A stretch of DNA of 64,000 nt from Planctomycetota bacterium (lineage in GTDB: Bacteria > Planctomycetota > UBA1135): positions 1 to 64,000 of the forward strand of contig PAHY01000063.1 in assembly GCA_002705055.1 (NCBI GenBank). The letters run 5' to 3'. Below the pieces are notes generated by a model that did not search any database, had not been told where the DNA came from, and was given only the letters and a program-made list of their open reading frames with translations. The position numbers and the translations under genes were made by a program. Below are positions 29,859 through 39,717 of this stretch, one piece after another (position 1 is the stretch's first letter; the number at the start of each line of letters is the position of its first letter).

Positions 29859-32306
29859 TCAGGCAGCCCCGTAGAGGGCGGATTCGAGGTCGCGGACGGC
29901 GCCGAGATAGCCGTCCCGACCGCCAAAGGCCTGGACGAGTTCAAGAGGTGCACCGATCGAATCGAAGGGAGGCGCGGCCAGAATGGCGATGTCCTCCACC
30001 GCCGCCAGGCCCTCGTCCGCGTACTTGTCGAGGAGGATCTCGATCACGCGGCGAGCCTGCTCGCCGTACTGGGCGAAGACGTGGCGCTTCTTGACCTTCT
30101 CGGCGCGCTCGCGGCGGGTGAGGGGGGGCTGGTCGAAGGCCACGTGGCAGACGAGGTCGAAGGGGTCGAAGGCGCCGGGGTGCTTCTTGGCCACCGCCTC
30201 GGCCACCTCCTCGAAGAAGACGCCCTGGTTCTCGAGCTCCTCGACGAGGGCCTGCTTCTTGTCGGCGTCGCTCCAGGCGCGGAGGAAGCCGTCGAGGTTG
30301 GCGTAGCGGCCGCGGATGCGGGAGCGGGAGTAGTCGGTCAGGCTCTCGGTGATCAGCTTGCCGTCCGCGTCGAGGTACTGGACACGCTCGCCGAGGACGG
30401 AGACCTCGACGCCGCTGACCCGGTAGCGCGGGGCCTTCTCGCGGACCTGGTCCGTGCCGGGGTCGAAGGGGTCGGGGGGGAGCTCGATCGGCTCGTCGCC
30501 CTCTCCCGCCCCGCCTTCGGGGGGCGTGCCCGGGTCATCGGGGTCGACCGGGTCGTCGGTGCCGCCTGGCTCGTAGATCGTCTCGGGCAGGCCGTCGAAG
30601 GCCGGATCGGCGAAGAGCGCGGTGGCCCCGCGGAAGTCCATGATCGTGAACCAGGTCTTGCCGTGCTTCTCGTCGACGCGCGTGCCGCGGCCGACGATCT
30701 GCTTGAACTCGCCGATGGCGCCGATCTCCTGGTCGATCACGATGAGCTTGCAGTCTTTGGCGTCGACCCCGGTGGTCAGGAGCTTCGAGGTGGTGGCGAT
30801 GACCGGGTAGCGCTTCCTGGGGTCGATGAAGTCCTCGAGCTTGGCCTTGCCCTCGGGGTTGTCGCCGGTGATCTGGACCACGTAGTCCGAGGGGCGCTCG
30901 TCCGGCAGGCGCTGGGCGACCTCGTTGATCAGCGCCGTGCGCATGCGCGAGGCGTGGTCGATGTCGACGCAGAAGACGATGGTGCGGCAGTGGGGGTCGA
31001 CCTTGAGGGCGTAGTCCATCACGCAGCGGGCGACGGTCTTGGTCCGGTGGTTCAGGACCAGCGTCTTCTCCATGTCCTTGCGGTTGAACTCGCGGTCCTC
31101 GATCTCCTCGCCGAGGTCGTCGACCATTCCGGCGGGGGGGCGCCAGCCCTGGACGTCGCGGTCGAGGTCGTAGCGCACGACCTTGTAGGGGGCGAGGAAG
31201 CCGTCGGAGATGCCCTGCTTGAGGGAGTACTCGTAGACGGGTTCGCCGAAGTAGGACTGGGTGGAGACGTCCTTGGTCTCCTTCGGCGTGGCGGTCAGGC
31301 CGAGGTGGACGGCGCCGTCGAAGTAGTCGAGGACCTCGCGCCAGGCGCTGGACTCCTTGGCGCTGCCGCGGTGGCACTCGTCGATGACGACCAGGTCGAA
31401 GAAGTCGCGGGAGAACTCACGGAAGACGTCCTTGGCCTCGTCGGTGCCGCTGATGGCCTGGTAGAGAGCGAGGTAGATCTGATAGGCGGGATCGGCCTTG
31501 CGCTGGGTGATCTTGGTCATCACCGACGCGAAGGGCTTGAAGTCGTTGACGCGGGTCTGGTCGACGAGGATGTTGCGGTCGGCCAGGAAGAGCACGCGCT
31601 TGACCGCACCGGACTTCCACAGGCGGTGGATGATCTGGAAGGCCGTGTAGGTCTTGCCGGTGCCCGTGGCCATGACCAGCAGTACGCGGCGGTCGCCGCG
31701 GGCGACGGCCTCGACCGTGCGCTGGATGGCGATGCGCTGGTAGTAGCGGGGCTCCTTCTTCTCGGCCGGGTCCTCGTGATACGGCTCGGTGGCAATCGCG
31801 GTGGTGCGCTCGTCCGCGAGACCCTTCCAGGCGCGGTAGCGGCTCCAGAGGTCGTCGGGCGAGGGGAAGGCGTCCATGGCCAGGGTGCGCTCGGCCTCGG
31901 CCTGGCCGGTGCGGTCATGGATGTGGAAGCCCGTGCCATCGGAGGAGACGGCGAAGGGGATGTCCAGCTGCTCGGCGTAGCCCAGGGCCTGCTGGATGCC
32001 GTGGGCGGGGCCCAGGCCCTGCTTCTTGGCCTCGACGATCGCGAGGGGGATCGAACCCTGGAAGAGCACGTAGTCGGCGCGGGAGGGCCTGCCGCGGTGG
32101 CTGAGCTTGCCGCGGACCTGGATCCGGCCAGCCGTGAAGGTGTATTCGCGGCGGATCTGCGTCCGGATGTCCCACCCCGCCCTCTCCAGGGCCGGAGTGA
32201 TGAGACGCATACAAGTCTCGGTCTCGGTAAGCGGTGGGGGCATAGGATCGCCGTGGGGTGCGGGCGCGAGCCAGGGGAAAAGCCCTGTGCAACTCCCTTT
32301 GATCAT
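29859..32306 (-). CDS. hsdR: Type I restriction enzyme R subunit, EcoEI-like
   Basis: This is the translocating and cutting subunit, 815 residues. The nuclease domain has the PD-ExK-type residues in ADYVLFQGSIPLAIVEAKK (Asp78, Glu92, Lys94). The motor has Walker A MATGTGKT (about 212-219), Walker B VVIDECHRG (DECH at 309-312), HLGLTATP (motif III) and IVGRGTRVD (motif VI). The C-terminal 200 residues match the EcoEI R C-terminal domain, indicating a type IB-like system. The ATG at 32306 has GGAG 8 bases upstream, but the first 21 residues do not look like the family, and ATG 32243 is possible. It is the first gene of hsdR-hsdM-hsdS-(mrr). Confidence 0.92.
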   Translation of the reverse strand: MIKGSCTGLFPWLAPAPHGDPMPPPLTETETCMRLITPALERAGWDIRTQIRREYTFTAGRIQVRGKLSHRGRPSRADYVLFQGSIPLAIVEAKKQGLGPAHGIQQALGYAEQLDIPFAVSSDGTGFHIHDRTGQAEAERTLAMDAFPSPDDLWSRYRAWKGLADERTTAIATEPYHEDPAEKKEPRYYQRIAIQRTVEAVARGDRRVLLVMATGTGKTYTAFQIIHRLWKSGAVKRVLFLADRNILVDQTRVNDFKPFASVMTKITQRKADPAYQIYLALYQAISGTDEAKDVFREFSRDFFDLVVIDECHRGSAKESSAWREVLDYFDGAVHLGLTATPKETKDVSTQSYFGEPVYEYSLKQGISDGFLAPYKVVRYDLDRDVQGWRPPAGMVDDLGEEIEDREFNRKDMEKTLVLNHRTKTVARCVMDYALKVDPHCRTIVFCVDIDHASRMRTALINEVAQRLPDERPSDYVVQITGDNPEGKAKLEDFIDPRKRYPVIATTSKLLTTGVDAKDCKLIVIDQEIGAIGEFKQIVGRGTRVDEKHGKTWFTIMDFRGATALFADPAFDGLPETIYEPGGTDDPVDPDDPGTPPEGGAGEGDEPIELPPDPFDPGTDQVREKAPRYRVSGVEVSVLGERVQYLDADGKLITESLTDYSRSRIRGRYANLDGFLRAWSDADKKQALVEELENQGVFFEEVAEAVAKKHPGAFDPFDLVCHVAFDQPPLTRRERAEKVKKRHVFAQYGEQARRVIEILLDKYADEGLAAVEDIAILAAPPFDSIGAPLELVQAFGGRDGYLGAVRDLESALYGAA

Positions 32307-32398
32307 AGTCGCCGCTCCGAGGAGGGAGGAAGTGGCCGGTCCCAGGAATCTGCCTCCAAGTCGGAGGGCGCTACGAGATCTGGTGGGTTTGCTCCGGC

Positions 32399-33742
32399 CT
32401 AGTCCGCCGTGAGCAGCGCTTCGATCTTCTCTTCAAAGTGACGGCGCAGGCGCGCGTGCGCCTCGCCGGTCGCGGGTCCGCTGAAGCCGGAGTGGACGGC
32501 GGTGATCTCGCCTTGCGCGTTGAGGAACAGCGTGGTCGGGTAGGACTTCACCGCCGTCAGGATCGGAAACGCTTCTGCGGCCTTCTGCTTGTCGGTCGTG
32601 CTGGCGACCAGCGCGACTTCCCACGGCAGCTTCATGGCTTCGCGATAGCGGCGCAGCTGCGCGAGGTCGCGCTTCGGCTCGCCGCCCAACTCGAAGCCGA
32701 GGCTGGTGATCGCCAGCCCGCGCGCGGCGTACTTCTGGTACAGCTCCTTGAGGTAGGCGTGTTCGTCGTGGCAGTTGGGACACCAGCTGCCGAACAGGAC
32801 CAGCAGGCGCGCTGGGGCGTCCTGCGATCCCAGCTTGCCCAGCGGAACGCGCATGCCATCGAGCTGCGTCACCTGGATCGCGCGCCAGTCCGGCCGCTCT
32901 GAGGCCGGCTTCAGCCCGACCTGCGCCCAGGGATCGGGCAGCTGGATGCTGGCGTTCGGCCCAGCGGTCCAGGATTCATGCCAGGACTCGCGGCTCCAGA
33001 AGTCGCCGCGCAAAGTGGCGAGTCCGCCGTGCACCTGCCGCCCCGGTACCTGCTCGGCGTGGAACAGGAATGCGTGCGCGCCATCGAAACAGGACAGCCG
33101 CAGCCCCTGCGCGTCGATCGATCCGGCGAGATAGCGGTAGTCGCCGGTCGTGGTCAGGAAGGTGCCCAGCACGCCGCGCGGCGCCGCGGGATCCTCGGGT
33201 TCGGCAAGCAGATGGAACTCGCCGATCGCCGGATCCCGGCTCGACTCGAACTGCACTTCATAACGCGAAGCCAGCGCGGGGCGGGTGCCACCGGGAACCG
33301 CCGGGCGCTCCTCAAAACGCATCGGCAGAAAATCGGTTGCCCGCTCGGCCTCCGTGATGCGCGCCAGGAAGGGCATGCGTGTGACCGCGTCCGCGCCGCG
33401 CGTCTTGATCCACTCGCCGCTCAGCACGCTGCCTTCCAGCCCAGGCTGCGCGCGGATCACGGAGTCGAAGTGGGGGAAGCGCAGCTCCAGAGTCCAGCTC
33501 TCGATCGCGCCTTCCTTCTGCATCACCCACTCGACCTCCTGAATCGTGATGCGCTCGCGGCCGTTCAGGATGCTGGCGGTCCAGGCGCCGGTCGTGGTCT
33601 TGCCGATCTCCAACCCGAACGGAAGCTGCCCGCCCGGCGACTCCAGCCAGGCGCGCCAGATCCCGTGCGGAATCTCGGGCGGTTCCCCCGGCGCGGAGAG
33701 CTGCGCGGAGGCGGCGAGGCCAAGCGTGAGCGCGGCGAGCAT
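32399..33742 (-). CDS. Exported TlpA/thioredoxin-like protein with a large N-terminal domain
   Basis: The 447-residue precursor has a short signal (MLAALTLGLAASAQ). Residues 20-290 form a beta-rich domain with no name I recognise. From about 300 a thioredoxin fold follows with the active site GSWCPNC (Cys321, Cys324) and the cis-proline region SYPTTLFLNAQGE. It probably reduces or exchanges disulfides of periplasmic proteins, such as cytochrome precursors, though no cytochrome maturation gene is adjacent. A TAGGCT box on the minus strand ends 6 bases before the ATG at 33742. The 70 bases to the divergent RND adaptor gene hold both promoters. Confidence 0.8.
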   Translation of the reverse strand: MLAALTLGLAASAQLSAPGEPPEIPHGIWRAWLESPGGQLPFGLEIGKTTTGAWTASILNGRERITIQEVEWVMQKEGAIESWTLELRFPHFDSVIRAQPGLEGSVLSGEWIKTRGADAVTRMPFLARITEAERATDFLPMRFEERPAVPGGTRPALASRYEVQFESSRDPAIGEFHLLAEPEDPAAPRGVLGTFLTTTGDYRYLAGSIDAQGLRLSCFDGAHAFLFHAEQVPGRQVHGGLATLRGDFWSRESWHESWTAGPNASIQLPDPWAQVGLKPASERPDWRAIQVTQLDGMRVPLGKLGSQDAPARLLVLFGSWCPNCHDEHAYLKELYQKYAARGLAITSLGFELGGEPKRDLAQLRRYREAMKLPWEVALVASTTDKQKAAEAFPILTAVKSYPTTLFLNAQGEITAVHSGFSGPATGEAHARLRRHFEEKIEALLTAD

Positions 33743-33748
33743 GCGTCC

Positions 33749-33754
33749 AGCCTA
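33749..33754 (-). promoter_or_regulatory. -10-like box TAGGCT of the TlpA-like gene
   Basis: On the minus strand TAGGCT is followed by 6 bases and the ATG at 33742. Confidence 0.4.
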
Positions 33755-33790
33755 GAGGGCGCGGCCAGCCGGCGGGCGAACCGGCCCTGG

Positions 33791-33796
33791 TATATT
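33791..33796 (+). promoter_or_regulatory. -10 box TATATT of RND operon 1
   Basis: TATATT lies 16 bases before the ATG at 33813, and GGAG (33803-33806) sits 6 bases before that ATG, giving a short leader with a ribosome binding site. This decides the 33813 start over a TTG at 33795. Confidence 0.45.
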
Positions 33797-33812
33797 GCGC
33801 GCGGAGACTCCG

Positions 33813-35606
33813 ATGGTCTTTGCTCCTTCCCGCAATCCCTCTCCCGGCACGGTCCTCGTGACTGCGCCTCTCCTGCTGGCCTTCAGCGCGTGCGGGGACG
33901 GGCCGCAGCCGGTTGAAGCCGGCGGCGCGGCGCGTCCGGTTGAGGTGCTGGTGCTGCAGGAAGTGCGGCCGCAGGAGATCGACCGCGTGCCCGGGCTGGT
34001 GAGCGCCTATCGCAGCACTGAGCTGGCGTTCGAAGTGTCGGGTCGACTGGAGCGCGTGCCCGCCGTCGGAAGCGAGGTGCAGGGGCCGGTGCTGGATGCC
34101 GACGGCAACGAGTTGCGGCCGGGCGAGGTGATCGCCAGCGTCGATGCGACCAAGTACGAGCGCGCCCTGCGTCGACTGCAGACGCAGCGCCGGTCGGCGG
34201 TCACGAGCTTGGAGGCGAAGCGGGTCGATCGCGAACAGGTCGCGACGCGTGAGATCGATGCGCTGCGTGCGCGCGTGCGCAAGGCAGAGCTCGAAATTGA
34301 GACGGCTGAGAAGGACAACGAGGCCGCTCGTATCAGCGCCGAAGTCGCGGCCGATGAACTGAAGCGAGCGCAGCAGCTCTTCGCCGCCGGTGATGTCGCG
34401 CAGGCGGATGTGGATCGTGCCGAGCAGGCTGCCGCCGAGGCGGACGCCGCCTGGACCGCGCGTCGCGTGACCATCGAGCTGCGGCAGCAGGCCGTGGCCG
34501 AAGCCAGCGCAGCGCTCGCGCAGGCGGAAGCGGGACTGCTGCTCAAGGACGCGGATATCGAAGTGGCGCAGGCTCAGCTCGACGAGCTGGATGAGCAGAT
34601 CGCTCAGGCAGAGGAAGACGTCGAGTCCTGCGTGCTGCGCGCGCCCTACTCCGGTCGCCTGACTGAAGTGCTGCTGGGGCCGGGCAGCACCATCAACGCG
34701 GGCCAGACCATCGCGAAAATCTCGCTGCTCGAGCCGATGCGCATCGCGGTCACGATGTCGGCCGCGAATGAACGCGCGCTGCTCGCCGGCACGCAGGTGC
34801 GCTGGGCGCCGCGCAACGCCGGCCCGATTCCCGCCGAGGTCGAGCTGGTCGGTTCGGTCTACGAGAAGTCGGGCGTCGGCGATGTCGCGACCGGCACCTT
34901 CGAGGTCGGCATCATCACTGCCAACCCGACCGTGCTCGCAGCGCCGCCGGCGCCGGAACACGCTGACGCGCCGATCGTCGAGGAGCTCTTCCCGGTGATC
35001 GATCCGCACGATGAAGAGGCGCTCTACCTCCTGGAGGATTGCCTCTTTGAAGAAGACGGCAAGGCCTTCGTGCTGCGCGTGAGCGGCATCGAGCCCAATC
35101 AGCCGAACCGGGATCAGGCGCCCTTCCTGGTTCCCGAGAAGATCGAGGTCGCGCTGGGGCCGGGCTTCCGTGAGATCGCGGAGTTCCGTCTGCGTCAGAT
35201 CACCGGCCCTGCCGAGCTGGCGCATCGAGATTGGCTGGTGCAGAACCCCACGGCGGAGCTCGCGGAAGGCTTCGTGCTGACGCAGCGCGAACGCCTGCTG
35301 CGCCCGGGCGATGTGGTCGCCGTCGAAGTGCCGCTGCAGGATCTGCCGGAAGGTCTCTACATTCCAATCCAGGCCATCTCGGAGCTGAACGGCACGACCT
35401 CGGTGTTCCTTGAAGCGGACGGCGCGGTCACGCGCGTTCCCGTCGAGGTGCATGAGACCTGGGGCGACCTGCGCCGGATCAGCGGCGTCGGCATCAGCGC
35501 TGGTTCGCGTGTCGTTTCCTGGGGCGCGCACTTCCTCGCCGACGGCGAGACCGTGCAGGTCGTCACGGCCGAAGAGCAGGTCTTTGGCCGCGGAGGCCGA
35601 CAGTGA
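33813..35606 (+). CDS. RND efflux periplasmic adaptor (lipoprotein), system 1
   Basis: This membrane-fusion protein links an RND pump to an outer-membrane channel. It is a lipoprotein (LLAFSAC, Cys27). At 597 residues it is longer than the usual 350-400, with an extended coiled-coil hairpin (about residues 100-270, many EAxxA and AEA repeats). The lipoyl halves are split around it, the second being CVLRAPYSGRLTEVLLGPGSTI, followed by the beta-barrel segment. A region of about 100 residues (340-450) is inserted in the C-terminal half and is unlike standard adaptors. The pump gene overlaps by 4 bases (GTGA). No outer-membrane factor is encoded here. Confidence 0.85.
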   Translation: MVFAPSRNPSPGTVLVTAPLLLAFSACGDGPQPVEAGGAARPVEVLVLQEVRPQEIDRVPGLVSAYRSTELAFEVSGRLERVPAVGSEVQGPVLDADGNELRPGEVIASVDATKYERALRRLQTQRRSAVTSLEAKRVDREQVATREIDALRARVRKAELEIETAEKDNEAARISAEVAADELKRAQQLFAAGDVAQADVDRAEQAAAEADAAWTARRVTIELRQQAVAEASAALAQAEAGLLLKDADIEVAQAQLDELDEQIAQAEEDVESCVLRAPYSGRLTEVLLGPGSTINAGQTIAKISLLEPMRIAVTMSAANERALLAGTQVRWAPRNAGPIPAEVELVGSVYEKSGVGDVATGTFEVGIITANPTVLAAPPAPEHADAPIVEELFPVIDPHDEEALYLLEDCLFEEDGKAFVLRVSGIEPNQPNRDQAPFLVPEKIEVALGPGFREIAEFRLRQITGPAELAHRDWLVQNPTAELAEGFVLTQRERLLRPGDVVAVEVPLQDLPEGLYIPIQAISELNGTTSVFLEADGAVTRVPVEVHETWGDLRRISGVGISAGSRVVSWGAHFLADGETVQVVTAEEQVFGRGGRQ

Positions 35607-38600
35607 GCCTCCCGAGCTTTGCACTAAACAGCCGGACTTTCGTGCTGTTCGCGGCCAGCGCGGCGCTGCTGTTCGGCGCGCTGACCTTCGACTCGATGTC
35701 CCGTCGCGAGGATCCCGAGATCGTGATCCGCTCAGCCAAGGTCGAGACGCGCTGGCCCGGCGCGACCGCGCGGGACGTCGAAGAGCTCGTCACGCGCCTG
35801 CTCGAAGAGGAGATCTACGGCATCGAGGAGGTAAAGGAGATTCAGTCCACCTCGCGCGCCGGGCAGTCGATCCTGTCCGTCGAGCTCGAGGACGACATCA
35901 CGGACATCGACCAGGTCTGGGACAAGATGCGGGCCGACCTGGCCACCGTGCAGTCTTCCTTGCCGAGCGGCTGCGGCTCGCCGGTGGTGAACTCGAACTT
36001 CGGCGATGTGTCTGCCGTGGTGCTCGCGGTTTCGCAGGTGCCACCCCCAGGGCGTGATGCGATCGAGCGCGCGTACAGTCACGCGGAGCTCGAGGACTTC
36101 GCCGAACAGCTGGAAGACGCGCTGCTGGCGGTGGATTCGATCGGTGCCGTCACGCGGATGGGCGGCCAGAAGGAGCAGATCTACCTCGAAGTGGATGCCG
36201 CCGATTGGGCGCAGCTCGGGATCACGCGCGACGCGCTCGCGCAGACGCTCGATCGGCGTAACACCATCGCTTCGGCCGGGCGGATCCAGGATGGCCGTCA
36301 GGCGCTCGACCTGCGCACCTCGGGCGCGCTCGATGATCTCGGCTCCGTGCTCGAGGTCTTTCTCGACGGCGAGGCCGAACGCGCGCCGGTCATGATCGGC
36401 GATCTGCCGGCCGAGCTGCGGCGCGGCTTTGTCGAGCCCCAGTCCTACGGGGTGCGCTTCGGCACTCCGGAGCACCAGGCGAGCGCCGCCATCGTGCTGG
36501 CGATCTCCATGAAGGCTGGCCGCAACATCGTGGCGATGGGCGAGGAGATCGACGCGGTGGTCGCGCGCGTGCAGTCTTCGCAGCTGCCGCCTGACCTGGC
36601 GATTCAGCGGGTCAATGATCTGCCGCGCCAGGTGGACGGTCTCGTCTCCGACTTCGTCGACAACCTCTGGCAGGCGGTGCTGATCGTGCTGGTCGTGGCC
36701 GGTCTGCTGATGGGCCCGCGCCCGTCGATTGTCATGGCCGCCGCGGTGCCGCTCAGCATGGTGACCGCGCTGGGCTTCATGCCGATGTTCGGCGTCGAGC
36801 TCGAGCAGTTTTCGATTGCCTCGCTGATCATCGCGCTGGGCATGATCGTCGACAACGCGATCGTGGTCTCCGATAACTGCGTGCGCCTGCTCAACGAAGG
36901 CAAGCCGCGTCGGCAGGCCATGATCGAGGGCGCGTCGAATCTGGCCAGCCCGATTCTGGTCAGCACGCTCACCACGGTCTTCGCCTTCCTGCCGTTGCTG
37001 ACCCTGTCCGGTTCCAGCGGCGAGTACATGCGCAGTCTGCCGATCGTGGTCAGCCTCACGCTGGTGCTCAGCTGGCTGGTCGCGATGACGGTCACGCCGG
37101 TGTTCTGCTTCTGGTTCCTGAAGGAGCAGAAGAAGCCCGCGCCGCAGTCGGTAAAGGCGGCCGCGACCGACGCTCAAGCAAAGAAGAAGGACGAGCGCGC
37201 CTTTTACGAGAGCTTGATCGAGGCCTGCCTCGAACGCAAGTTCATCCCGATCGGACTCGCGCTGGTCGCTCTCTACGGCGCGACCTCGCTCGTCCCGGCG
37301 ATTGGTTCGCAGTTCTTCCCGGCAGGCGTGCGCGACCAGATCTTCGTGCACGTGGATCTGCCTGAGGGAGTCTCCTTCGACGCGACGCGCCAGATCGTGG
37401 AGCAGGTGGAAGAGGTCGTGGTCGAAACCAGCGCGGACGCCGACGGGCGTGAGCGGCTGAAGAACTACGTCAGCTTCGTCGGCACGGGTGGCCCGCGTCT
37501 GATGCTGACCATGTCTCCGGAGGACGGGCGGCTCGGCTATGCCTTCGTGCTGATCAACACTGACCAGGCCACTGACTCTCAGGAGTGGATTCCGCAGCTG
37601 CGCGGGGCGCTCGCGAGCATCCCGGGGGCGCGCATCGACGTGCGTCGCTTCAGCCTGGGCCCGCCCCTGGCGCAGCCGGTCGAGTATCGCCTGAGCGGCA
37701 CCGATCCACAGGTCCTGCGCGACGCCGCCGAGGAGATGATCGCGCAGATGCGCGCGGTGCCGGGGATGCGTGACCCGCAGCAGAACTGGATGAACTCCGC
37801 GTACGAGCTGCGGCTCGATGTGGACCAGGAAGCGGCCTCACTGGCCGGTCTCAGCAACGCGCAGATCGCGAGCTCGCTGGATGTCCTGCTCGGCGGCAGC
37901 ACGCTGACGACGGTACGCGACGGCGAAGACCGCATCCCGCTGGTTCTGCGCCTGCGACCGGAGCAGCGCGCGAGCGCCTTCGATCTGGATGCTGTCTTCG
38001 TCGAGGGGGCTTCCGGGAAGATCCCGCTCTCCGCGGTCGCCGCGACGACGGCGCAGTGGTCGCCAGCGATCATCAAGCGTATCAATCAGCAGCGCACCAT
38101 CACGGTCGGCGCGCGCGTCGAAGACGGTTATCTCGCGACGCAGCTCTCTGCCGAGATCCAGCCGCAGCTGCAGGAGATCGTCGACGCACTTCCGCCGGGT
38201 TACCAGCTCGAAGAGCGCGGTGAGGTCTACGAGACCACCAAGAGCCAGGGCGAGTTCGGCGGCGCGCTGGGGCTCAGCCTGCTGCTGATCCTGGCGGTGC
38301 TGACTTGGCAGTACAACTCGCTGGCGAAGGCGCTGATCGTGCTGATGGCCGTGCCGCTCGCGCTGATCGGCGCCCTGCTGGGCTTGTACCTGTCGGGCTG
38401 GCCGCTCGGCTTCATGCCGATGCTGGGCATCGTGTCGCTGGCCGGGGTGGTCATCAACAACTCGATCATCCTGATCGACTTCATTGAAGAAGGCGTGCGC
38501 GGCGGTACTCCGTTGCGTCAGGCGATCAGCCGGGCGGGCATGGCGCGCATGAAGCCGATCGTGCTAACCACGCTGACCACTATCGGCGGGCTCTTGCCGT

Positions 38601-38761
38601 TGGCGCTGTTCGGCGGGCCGATGTGGGCCGGCATGGCCTACGCCATGATGATGGGCCTCGCGGTCTCGACTGCGCTCACCCTGCTGGTGACGCCGACCGT
38701 CTACGCGCTCTTCGCCGAGCGCTTCGGCATGCGCGTGGTGGCGGATCCGAACGCGGCTTAA
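35603..38761 (+). CDS. RND efflux pump inner-membrane permease, system 1
   Basis: This 1052-residue proton-driven pump has twelve membrane helices and two large periplasmic loops. The helix IV motif reads GMIVDNAIVV (Asp417, Asn418), where classical AcrB-type pumps have two aspartates; a D-N pair is common in some RND branches. Helices X-XII region GIVSLAGVVINNSIILIDF and LTTIGGLLPLALFGGPMWAG are family-typical. The start GTG (35603) overlaps the adaptor stop, so the two are coupled. Substrates may be drugs, lipids or metals, which sequence alone cannot decide. It converges on the SixA gene with 11 bases between stops. Confidence 0.93.
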   Translation: MSLPSFALNSRTFVLFAASAALLFGALTFDSMSRREDPEIVIRSAKVETRWPGATARDVEELVTRLLEEEIYGIEEVKEIQSTSRAGQSILSVELEDDITDIDQVWDKMRADLATVQSSLPSGCGSPVVNSNFGDVSAVVLAVSQVPPPGRDAIERAYSHAELEDFAEQLEDALLAVDSIGAVTRMGGQKEQIYLEVDAADWAQLGITRDALAQTLDRRNTIASAGRIQDGRQALDLRTSGALDDLGSVLEVFLDGEAERAPVMIGDLPAELRRGFVEPQSYGVRFGTPEHQASAAIVLAISMKAGRNIVAMGEEIDAVVARVQSSQLPPDLAIQRVNDLPRQVDGLVSDFVDNLWQAVLIVLVVAGLLMGPRPSIVMAAAVPLSMVTALGFMPMFGVELEQFSIASLIIALGMIVDNAIVVSDNCVRLLNEGKPRRQAMIEGASNLASPILVSTLTTVFAFLPLLTLSGSSGEYMRSLPIVVSLTLVLSWLVAMTVTPVFCFWFLKEQKKPAPQSVKAAATDAQAKKKDERAFYESLIEACLERKFIPIGLALVALYGATSLVPAIGSQFFPAGVRDQIFVHVDLPEGVSFDATRQIVEQVEEVVVETSADADGRERLKNYVSFVGTGGPRLMLTMSPEDGRLGYAFVLINTDQATDSQEWIPQLRGALASIPGARIDVRRFSLGPPLAQPVEYRLSGTDPQVLRDAAEEMIAQMRAVPGMRDPQQNWMNSAYELRLDVDQEAASLAGLSNAQIASSLDVLLGGSTLTTVRDGEDRIPLVLRLRPEQRASAFDLDAVFVEGASGKIPLSAVAATTAQWSPAIIKRINQQRTITVGARVEDGYLATQLSAEIQPQLQEIVDALPPGYQLEERGEVYETTKSQGEFGGALGLSLLLILAVLTWQYNSLAKALIVLMAVPLALIGALLGLYLSGWPLGFMPMLGIVSLAGVVINNSIILIDFIEEGVRGGTPLRQAISRAGMARMKPIVLTTLTTIGGLLPLALFGGPMWAGMAYAMMMGLAVSTALTLLVTPTVYALFAERFGMRVVADPNAA

Positions 38762-38772
38762 GGTCGAACCGA

Positions 38773-39270
38773 CTACTTCGACGGCAGCTGCTTCGGCGGA
38801 AGCAGCAGGCGCAGCTCGCCTTCATTCTCGGCGAGGGCGCGCCAGCTCTCGTGCGGCGCGTCGATGCGCGCGAGCGCGGCGGTCGGATAGCGCAGGCGCG
38901 CGCCGGTCAGCAGATGGACCAGCCCCGAGCAGCCGGGCTCGTGGGCGATGACGAGCAGGGTCTTCGCTTCGGCTTCGACCTGGCGGATGCGTCGCAGCAG
39001 ATCTTCCGCGCTGGCGAGATAGAGCTCGGGGAGCATCTCGCACGGCGGGGCTTGGGCACCCCAGCCTGCGTCCGCCAGAATCTCCCAGGTCTCGCGGGTG
39101 CGCAGCGCATCCGAGCACAGCACACGGTGGGGGGTCGGCCCGGCCGTGGCGAGATACTTGCCCATGGCATTGGCCGCCTTGCGTCCACGCTTCGACAGCG
39201 GACGCTGGTGATCGGGCAGGTCGTGATCCCAGTCAGACTTGCCGTGGCGGAGAAGCAGCAGGGTGCGCAT
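38773..39270 (-). CDS. sixA: SixA-like phosphohistidine phosphatase
   Basis: This is a 165-residue histidine phosphatase. LLLLRHGKSDW gives the RHG motif (Arg8, His9), where the histidine is phosphorylated during catalysis. KRGRKAANAMGKYL and the second histidine region LLVIAHEPG complete the site. In E. coli SixA removes phosphate from histidine in the ArcB or PTS-type phosphocarriers. Whether the kinase at 20.5-23.3 kb is a target is only speculation. It lies 33 bases downstream of the DUF4345-like gene on the same strand. Confidence 0.85.
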   Translation of the reverse strand: MRTLLLLRHGKSDWDHDLPDHQRPLSKRGRKAANAMGKYLATAGPTPHRVLCSDALRTRETWEILADAGWGAQAPPCEMLPELYLASAEDLLRRIRQVEAEAKTLLVIAHEPGCSGLVHLLTGARLRYPTAALARIDAPHESWRALAENEGELRLLLPPKQLPSK

Positions 39271-39303
39271 GGAGAGGGGAGACCGCGCGGGTCTGCGCGC
39301 AGG

Positions 39304-39717
39304 TTACGAGCGCGCGCGCCGCAGCAGGGTGAGGCCTCCGAGGAGAGTTGCGATCATCGCGACCTCCGCGAGCAGGTAACCCATCGCCGGGCCGCCGTCC
39401 GTGCCCTGGAGCACCGCGCCCAGGCCGCGACCCAGCGGCAGTCCCACCCAGCACAGGCCGATGGTGCGCACTCGCTCGGCGTGGGCGCCTTGCGGCGCGG
39501 AGGCAAGCGAGCGCAGGCTGCCGAGCAGCAGCAGACCCATGGCCGTCCACATGCCGCCGTAGAGCGCGCGGATCTCGCTGAAGCCGAAGGCGTTCTGCGG
39601 TTCGAGCGAGACCGCGTCGGCGATGCCCTGCGGATCGGCCAGGCCGAACACGCCGAAGCCCAGAGCGGTCAGGCCGTTGAGTGCGATCAGAGCGAGGGCG
39701 AGGCGGGTCGTGTTCAT
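39304..39717 (-). CDS. DUF4345-like four-helix membrane protein
   Basis: This 137-residue membrane protein with about four helices matches the DUF4345 pattern: a first helix ending in GFGVFGLADPQGIAD, then GFSEIRALYGGMWTAMGLLL, where the E-RA-YGG motif is diagnostic. Function is unknown. It is divergent from the small membrane-protein gene at 39834 and lies upstream of sixA in what may be a two-gene operon. Confidence 0.75.
   Translation of the reverse strand: MNTTRLALALIALNGLTALGFGVFGLADPQGIADAVSLEPQNAFGFSEIRALYGGMWTAMGLLLLGSLRSLASAPQGAHAERVRTIGLCWVGLPLGRGLGAVLQGTDGGPAMGYLLAEVAMIATLLGGLTLLRRARS

Noticed and set aside
29847-32402. An 851-codon open frame on the plus strand opposite hsdR
   Set aside because: It reads as a Val/Gly/Leu-rich low-complexity product opposite an hsdR gene with all motifs intact.
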